Shown in pieces: positions 58,301 to 64,000 of a stretch of 64,000 bases of DNA (position 1 is its first letter; every line of letters starts with the position of its first letter). Below the pieces are notes generated by a model, which worked only from the letters and a program-made list of their open reading frames with translations, searched no databases and was not told the origin of the DNA. Location: the NCBI GenBank assembly GCA_004431415.1, contig QPMI01000640.1:62001-126000 (forward strand), in the 5' to 3' direction. Both the position numbers and the translations under genes were made by a program. The stretch comes from Cyanophora paradoxa (lineage: Eukaryota; Glaucocystophyceae; Cyanophorales; Cyanophoraceae).

Positions 58301-59326
58301 GGCGCCCAGCAGGTCGACCTCATCGACTCGGAGAAGCCCTCCGACGTCTACTCCGCCGTCGCCGCCGTCGTCCGCTCCGCCCCGCCCCGCGCGGCCCCGC
58401 CCGGACCGCAGCGCCCCCGCGGCCGACCGACGCCGCGCGCCCGCAGCTGAAGGAGCTCGTGAAGAAGGACGCGGCGATGGAGACGACGGACGGGCGCGAG
58501 GAGCGCATCAAGATCATCGCCCAGCGCGTCTATGTCCGCCCCGCCCCGCACCCGCCCCGCCCCCGCCGCCGCCCCGCCCCGCGCGCGCCCGACGGGGCGG
58601 GGGCAGCCGGAGATCGACCGGAAGCTGGTGAAGCAGACGGTGATGACGAGCGTGTACGGGGTGACGTTCATCGGGGCGCGCAAGCAGATTCAGAACCGGC
58701 TGGAGGAGCGGGCGGGGTTCTCGGAGGAGACGGCGCTCTTCGCGGCGACGTACCTCGCCCGCAAGACCCTCGAGGCGATCGGGGACATCTTCCAGTCCGC
58801 CAAGGACATCATGCGCTACCTCGGCCAGTGGGCCAAGGCCATCGCCAAGCAGGACAAGTTCGTCACGTGGCCCACCCCCATGGCCTTCATCGCCACGCAG
58901 CCCTACACCAAGCCCGGCCGCGCCGAGATCGTCCGCACCCCGCTCCAGTCCGTCAACCTCACCCGTCCGCCCCCGCCCCTCAGGCCCAGCTCGCCCGCGC
59001 CGTCTCTCCCCGCCTAACTGATGGCCGGCGCGCGCGCAGGGGAGCAGAGCGAGTCGCCGAACGTGCGCGGGGCCCCGCCTCCCCACTGGCCCCGCGCCCG
59101 CCCCCGGCGCGACCTCCGCGCCGTCGCAGGTGATGAAGCAGAAGTCGGCGTTCCCGCCGAACTACGTGCACTCGCTGGACTCGGCGCATATGCTCTTCAC
59201 GGCGCAGGCGTGCCGGGAGCTGCACCCCGAGATGACCTTCGTCGCCGTCCACGACTCGTACTGGACGCACGCCTGCGACGTGGACGCCATGAACCGCGTC
59301 CTCCGCCAGGAGTTCGTCAAGGCGCG

Positions 59327-59363
<37 letters not shown>

Positions 59364-60220
59364 CCCGCGCCCCGCTCCCGCTCCCAGCCCCCTCCCCGAC
59401 GCCGCCCCGCCCCGCCGCAGCTGCACGGGCCCGACAAGGACGGCAAGACCCTCCTCGACCGCCTCCAGGAGTACTTCGAGGCCCGCCCGCCCGCCGTCCG
59501 CCGGCGCGCGCGGCCGCTGAGGCGGGGCGCAGAACCAGTACTACCAGCTGAAGCGGGCGCGGGACATGGCGGACGCGGACGGGGGCCGGAGCGGCTCGTG
59601 GCGGAGGCAATTGCCGAGGTGGAGCGGGCCACGCGCGACCTCGAGGAGGCCACCCGCGCCCTGCAGGCCGCCCGCGCCGCCATGGGCCCCGAGGGCGACG
59701 GCGCCGCCGACCTCGCCGCGGAGGGGGCGGCGGCGGCGGAGGCGGCGCGGGGGAGCTGCGGGCGCTGGAGGCGGCGCGGGCGGCGGAGGGGGCGCCGCTG
59801 GTGGACGAGAGCACGCCGGACATGGCCGAGGCGCACGCCGAGCTCCTCCCGGGGCCCGGCGCCGAGGCCGCCCCCGAGGAGGAGGACGGGCCCGAGGCGG
59901 CCCCGCAGCACCCGCACCAGCAGCCGCAGGCGCCGCCCTCCGAGGCGGGGGACGGGGAGCGGGCGCGGGACGCGTCGGCGGCGATCGGGCGGGCGGCGAC
60001 GGCGCTGGCGAACGCGAGCCGCGGGGCGGCGAAGAAGGTGCCGCGGGAGCTGAAGCCGCTCGTGGAGGCGGAGACGCGGGCAAAGCGGGCGCTGCTGGCG
60101 GCGCGGGGGGCGCTGGCGGAGAAGCGGCGGAAGCTGGAGGCGCTGCCGCCGGCGGGGGTCGTGCAGCGGGGCACCCTCGACCTCCAGCGCGTCCTCCACT
60201 CCAAGTACTTCTTCGACTAG
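55367..60220 (+). CDS. Mitochondrial (T7-like) single-subunit RNA polymerase
   Basis: Single-subunit polymerases transcribe organelle genomes. The ATG at 55367 opens an Arg/Ala/Ser-rich presequence ([20 protein letters not shown]). Helical N-terminal exons follow ([40 protein letters not shown]). The core has [39 protein letters not shown] and [20 protein letters not shown]. Catalytic motif A is [16 protein letters not shown] (Asp codon 58247-58249). Motif B is [20 protein letters not shown]. Motif C is [15 protein letters not shown] (Asp codon 59253-59255). The end is [16 protein letters not shown], matching the conserved C-terminal 'xYFF'. Between motif C and the end lies an unusually long Ala/Glu/Arg-rich helical insertion. 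Homopolymer C runs occur in introns near 57190 and 59330. Stop at 60218-60220. Confidence 0.9.
57188..57211 (+). repeat. Poly-C run in a polymerase intron
   Basis: A C run of more than 20 bases lies in the intron between KNVK and [15 protein letters not shown]. The intron opens GCAGGCCGCGCTCC and ends CGGGGTCAG. A second, longer C run is at about 59331-59362. Confidence 0.6.
59330..59362 (+). repeat. Poly-C run in the next polymerase intron
   Basis: More than 30 consecutive C bases follow the exon ending LRQEFVK; the donor is GCGCGCCCC. The intron ends CCCGCCGCAG before [20 protein letters not shown]. Copy number in such runs is prone to error. Confidence 0.6.
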
Positions 60221-60545
60221 CCCCCGCGCACTCGCACCCTTCACACACGTCGCACCCCCCCTCTTCTCCCCCTCTTCCTTCTTCCTTTCTCCGTAGGCAG
60301 GCGGGCAGGCAGGTGGGCAGGTAGGTCGCGTAGCTAGCTTTCCCGCAGGATTTAATTGCAGAGTACGATCCAGACCAAACTGATCCAGCATCGATATATC
60401 GAGGCTCCGATTTGCATTTACAGGTCGAAGGAAGGGACACTTCGAATCGGAGGCCGCGGCCCGGTGGCGCCAACAGAAGACGGGGATGCCTTGTGCAGGA
60501 GCCCCGGCCCGACGCAAGCGCCGAGGAGCGCCGGCGGCGCGCGGC
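60221..60545. other. Convergent intergenic region
   Basis: About 325 bp between the polymerase and LEA-like gene 2. It has a pyrimidine-rich tract near 60250-60290 and GCAGGCGGGCAGGCAGG repeats near 60296-60320. No gene is seen. Confidence 0.4.
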
Positions 60546-63500
60546 TCACGAGTCGGAATCGAAGCGGTCGCGGGCGCCCCGGGCGGCCTCCTTCGCCCTC
60601 CCCGCCACCTGCCGACCGGCAGGCGGCCACGTCAGCGGCGCGGCGAGCGTGCCGCGGGGGCGGGCCGGCGCGCCTCGCCGGCCTTCTCCTTCCCCGCCTC
60701 GATCGCCTCCCCCGCCTCCTCCTCCGCCTGCGCAGCCGCCGCGTGCGTGAGGCGCCCGAGGCGCCAGCGGGGCGCGCCGGGGCGCACCTCTTCAAAGCGT
60801 TCATCCGCGCCCTCGTTCATGTCCTTAGCGGCGCGCTTCGCCCAGCCCGCAGCCTGCCGCCACGATCGCAGGGGCACGACGGGGCGACGCGTGCGGCCCA
60901 CCGACTCGTAGGTCTCGCCAGCCGTCTCCTTTGCGCGGCCGGCCGCCTCGCCGGCACGCTCCCGCACATCGCCTGCCTTGTGCTTCGCCCAGTCCGCCGT
61001 CTGCGGGACCGATCAGCGCCTGGCGACCGGCATGCGCGCCGGCGCAGCGCACCGACTCGTAGGTCTCGCCAGCCGTCTCCTTTGCGCGGCCGGCCGCCTC
61101 GCCGGCGCGCTCCCGCACATCGCCTGCCTTGTGCTTCGCCCAGTCCGCCGTCTGCGGGGCCGATCAGCGCCTGGCGGCCTGCGTGCGCGGTGGCGTGGCG
61201 CACCGACTCGTAGGTCTCCTTTGCGCGGCCGGCCGCCTCGCCGGCGCGCTCCCGCACATCGCCTGCCTTGTGCTTCGCCCAGTCCGCCGTCTGCGGGACC
61301 GATCAGCGCCTGGCGACCGGCATGCGCGCCGGCGCGGCGCACCGACCCGTAGGTCTCGCCAGCCGTCTCCTTTGCGCGGCCGGCCGCCTCGCCGGCGCGC
61401 TCCCGCACATCGCCTGCCTTGTGCTTCGCCCAGTCCGCCGTCTGCGGGACCGATCAGCGCCTGGCGACCGGCATGCGCGCCGGCGCGGCGCACCGACTCG
61501 TAGGTCTCGCCAGCCGTCTCCTTTGCGCGGCCGGCCGCCTCGCCGGCACGCTCCCGCACATCGCCTGCCTTGTGCTTCGCCCAGTCCGCCGTCTGCGGGA
61601 CCGATCAGAGCCTGGCGACCGGCATGCGCGCCGGCGCGGCGCACCGACCCGTAGGTCTCGCCAGCCGTCTCCTTTGCGCGGCCGGCCGCCTCGCCGGCGC
61701 GCTCCCGCACATCGCCTGCCTTGTGCTTCGCCCAGTCCGCCGTCTGCGGGACCGATCAGCGCCTGGCGACCGGCATGCGCGCCGGCGCGGCGCACCGACT
61801 CGTAGGTCTCGCCAGCCGTCTCCTTTGCGCGGCCGGCCGCCTCGCCGGCGCGCTCCCGCACATCGCCTGCCTTGTGCTTCGCCCAGTCCGCCGTCTGCGG
61901 GGCCGATCAGCGCCTGGCGGCCTGCGTGCGCGGTGGCGTGGCGCACCGACTCGTAGGTCTCCTTTGCGCGGCCGGCCGCCTCGCCGGCGCGCTCCCGCAC
62001 ATCGCCTGCCTTGTGCTTCGCCCAGTCCGCCGTCTGCGGGACCGATCAGCGCCTGGCGACCGGCATGCGCGCCGGCGCGGCGCACCGACCCGTAGGTCTC
62101 GCCAGCCGTCTCCTTTGCGCGGCCGGCCGCCTCGCCGGCGCGCTCCCGCACATCGCCTGCCTTGTGCTTCGCCCAGTCCGCCGTCTGCGGGACCGATCAG
62201 CGCCTGGCGACCGGCATGCGCGCCGGCGCGGCGCACCGACTCGTAGGTCTCGCCAGCCGTCTCCTTTGCGCGGCCGGCCGCCTCCCCGGCACGCTCCCGC
62301 ACATCGCCTGCCTTGTGCTTCGCCCAGTCCGCCGTCTGCGGGACCGATCAGAGCCTGGCGACCGGCATGCGCGCCGGCGCGGCGCACCGACCCGTAGGTC
62401 TCGCCAGCCGTCTCCTTTGCGCGGCCGGCCGCCTCGCCGGCGCGCTCCCGCACATCGCCTGCCTTGTGCTTCGCCCAGTCCGCCGTCTGCGGGACCGATC
62501 AGCGCCTGGCGACCGGCATGCGCGCCGGCGCGGCGCACCGACTCATAGGTCTCGCCAGCCGTCTCCTTTGCGCGGCCGGCCGCCTCGCCGGCACGCTCCC
62601 GCACATCGCCTGCCTTGTGCTTCGCCCAGTCCGCCGTCTGCGGGGCCGATCAGCGCCTGGCGGCCTGCGTGCGCGGTGGCGTGGCGCACCGACTCGTAGG
62701 TCTCCTTTGCGCGGCCGGCCGCCTCGCCGGCGCGCTCCCGCACATCGCCTGCCTTGTGCTTCGCCCAGTCCGCCGTCTGCGGGACCGATCAGCGCCTGGC
62801 GACCGGCATGCGCGCCGGCGCGGCGCACCGACCCGTAGGTCTCGCCAGCCGTCTCCTTTGCGCGGCCGGCCGCCTCGCCGGCGCGCTCCCGCACATCGCC
62901 TGCCTTGTGCTTCGCCCAGTCCGCCGTCTGCGGGACCGATCAGCGCCTGGCGACCGGCATGCGCGCCGGCGCGGCGCACCGACTCGTAGGTCTCGCCAGC
63001 CGTCTCCTTTGCGCGGCCGGCCGCCTCGCCGGCGCGCTCCCGCACATCGCCTGCCTTGTGCTTCGCCCAGTCCGCCATCTGCGGGGCCGATCAGCGCCTG
63101 GCGGCCTGCGTGCGCGGTGGCGTGGCGCACCGACTCGTAGGTCTCCTTTGCGCGGCCGGCCGCCTCGCCGGCGCGCTCCCGCACATCGCCTGCCTTGTGC
63201 TTCGCCCAGTCCGCCGTCTGCGGGACCGATCAGAGCCTGGCGACCGGCATGCGCGCCGGCGCAGCGCACCGACTCGTAGGTCTCGCCAGCCGTCTCCTTT
63301 GCGCGGCCGGCCGCCTCGCCGGCACGCTCCCGCGCATCGCCTGCCTTGTGCTTCGCCCAGTCCGCCGTCTGCGGGACCGATCAGAGCCTGGCGACCGGCA
63401 TGCGCGCCGGCGCGGCGCACCGACTCGTAGGTCTCGCCAGCCGTCTCCTTTGCGCGGCCGGCCGCCTCGCCGGCGCGCTCCCGCACATCGCCTGCCTTGT

Positions 63501-64000
63501 GCTTCGCCCAGTCCGCCGTCTGCGGGGCCGATCAGCGCCTGGCGGCCTGCGTGCGCGGTGGCGTGGCGCACCGACTCGTAGGTCTCCTTTGCGCGGCCGG
63601 CCGCCTCGCCGGCGCGCTCCCGCACATTGCTGGCCTTCTGCTTCGCCCAGTCCGCCGCCTGTGCGATGTGAGTTGCCAACGTTATTGCAATTAAAATCGC
63701 CAACCCACATCGTGGGCCTTCTCAGCCGCCCAGTCGCGCGCGCTTGCCGCCTCCTTCGCGGTCTGTGCCGCCTGCCCGGTGCCTCGGAATGCGCTCTCCA
63801 ACCTGGGACCGGAGAGACGTGACGCACGTGCGAGACTTTCTCAACGGTGGCATTCTTCGCCCCGGCCAACGTGTCCTGGGCCGCGTGCCCTGCCTGCGGG
63901 CGCGGTCATCCATTTGTCATCGACTTTTCTGCGCCGCCCGGGAACAAACCTCAGCCGCCTTCTGCATAACGTACTCTTTCGCCTTGGGAATGGTGTGCAT
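60546..64000 (-). CDS. LEA-like protein 2, tandemly expanded; 5' end at or beyond window edge
   Basis: Coding strand begins at or beyond position 64000 with MHTIPKAKEYVMQKAAE. Then come AGHAAQDTLAGAKNATVEKV and TGQAAQTAKEAASARDWAAE with KAHD. There follow 19 repeated exons of the type TADWAKHKAGDVRERAGEAA with GRAKETAGETYES (33 codons) or the 29-codon form lacking TAGE. The 3' part has GWAKRAAKDMNEGADERFEE, EEEAGEAIEAGKEKAGE and a last exon VAGRAKEAARGARDRFDSDS ending at 60546-60548. All repeat exons are phase 0, so any number keeps the frame. The 33-residue module equals three 11-mers, the group 3 LEA unit. Introns between modules are about 52 nt, begin GTGCGCC and end GGTCCCGCAG or GGCCCCGCAG. 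The role (desiccation or freezing protection) is inferred from the family. Confidence 0.78.
60902..63658 (-). repeat. 19-unit tandem array of exon plus intron (151/139 bp)
   Basis: Units start (coding strand) at 61000, 61151, 61290, 61441, 61592, 61743, 61894, 62033, 62184, 62335, 62486, 62637, 62776, 62927, 63078, 63217, 63368, 63519 and 63658. Long units are 151 bp (99 bp exon, 52 bp intron); short units are 139 bp (87 bp exon). The five short exons begin at 61290, 62033, 62776, 63217 and 63658, spaced 743, 743, 441 and 441 bp apart. So the array has two higher-order periods (five-unit and three-unit). Identity between units is very high by eye. Confidence 0.9.

Noticed and set aside
60902-63658. 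Possible CRISPR array because of regular repeats
   Set aside because: The repeats are 139-151 bp, encode LEA modules with splice sites, and have no unique spacers; the context is eukaryotic.

Overview
This window is nuclear DNA from a compact, extremely GC-rich eukaryotic genome, most likely a unicellular alga. The evidence is split genes with roughly 45-75 nt introns on both strands, eukaryote-specific proteins (tRNA-splicing endonuclease, mitochondrial RNA polymerase, PDK1-type kinase, RNF10 and RNF170 E3 ligases, mitochondrial carrier) and a diaminopimelate decarboxylase with an organelle-type N-terminal extension. A TOC34-like GTPase hints at a plastid. A haptophyte or a stramenopile such as a pelagophyte would fit, but the lineage cannot be fixed from sequence alone. 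Nearly all very long open frames are artefacts of GC bias. Exons were joined by eye from protein-family continuity and splice dinucleotides.

Layout. 0.3-1.3 kb: small protein with a Cys/His tail (+). 1.4-4.1 kb: TRP/polycystin-like channel (-). 4.3-6.6 kb: EF-hand/coiled-coil protein (+). 6.9-9.8 kb: RNF10-like RING protein (-). 10.1-12.2 kb: lumenal glycosyltransferase-like protein (+). 12.3-14.3 kb: zinc-ribbon methyltransferase (-). 14.7-16.0 kb: TOC34-like GTPase (+). 16.3-17.7 kb: PDK1-like kinase (-). 18.1-20.0 kb: mitochondrial carrier (+). 20.9-23.2 kb: branched-chain E2 acyltransferase (-). 23.4-24.5 kb: TSEN2 (+). 24.9-25.6 kb: RNF170 (+). 26.0-28.7 kb: Caprin-like protein (-). 29.1-31.5 kb: LysA (-). 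31.8-34.1 kb: LEA-like protein 1 (+). 35.4-36.4 kb: unrecognised gene (-). 37.0-40.9 kb: SPX-EXS phosphate exporter (+). 41.1-42.1 kb: TPR protein (+). 42.4-43.8 kb: membrane-anchored SRPBCC protein (-). 44.5-44.9 kb: small DnaJ-type zinc protein (+). 45.1-48.7 kb: ankyrin-TRP channel (-). 49.3-54.8 kb: P5-type ATPase with an altered actuator motif (+). 55.4-60.2 kb: mitochondrial RNA polymerase (+). 60.5 kb to the window end: LEA-like protein 2 with 19 tandem exon-intron units (-).

The strongest novel signals are two. First, the introns are built as a C-rich 5' arm, a CTGAC/CTCAG-like branch motif, then a G-rich 3' arm ending in CAG. This inverts the usual polypyrimidine-tract arrangement and should fold each intron into a GC hairpin; many start with GC rather than GT. 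Second, two LEA-like genes are built from phase-0 exons of 33 or 29 codons, and one has expanded as whole exon-plus-intron units with higher-order 743 bp and 441 bp periods.

The genes do not form one pathway; this is ordinary mixed nuclear gene content. Mitochondrial functions (carrier, E2 acyltransferase, RNA polymerase), ion and phosphate transport (two channels, SPX-EXS, P5 ATPase), ubiquitin/RNA regulation (RNF10, RNF170, Caprin, TSEN2) and stress protection (two LEA genes) are all present.
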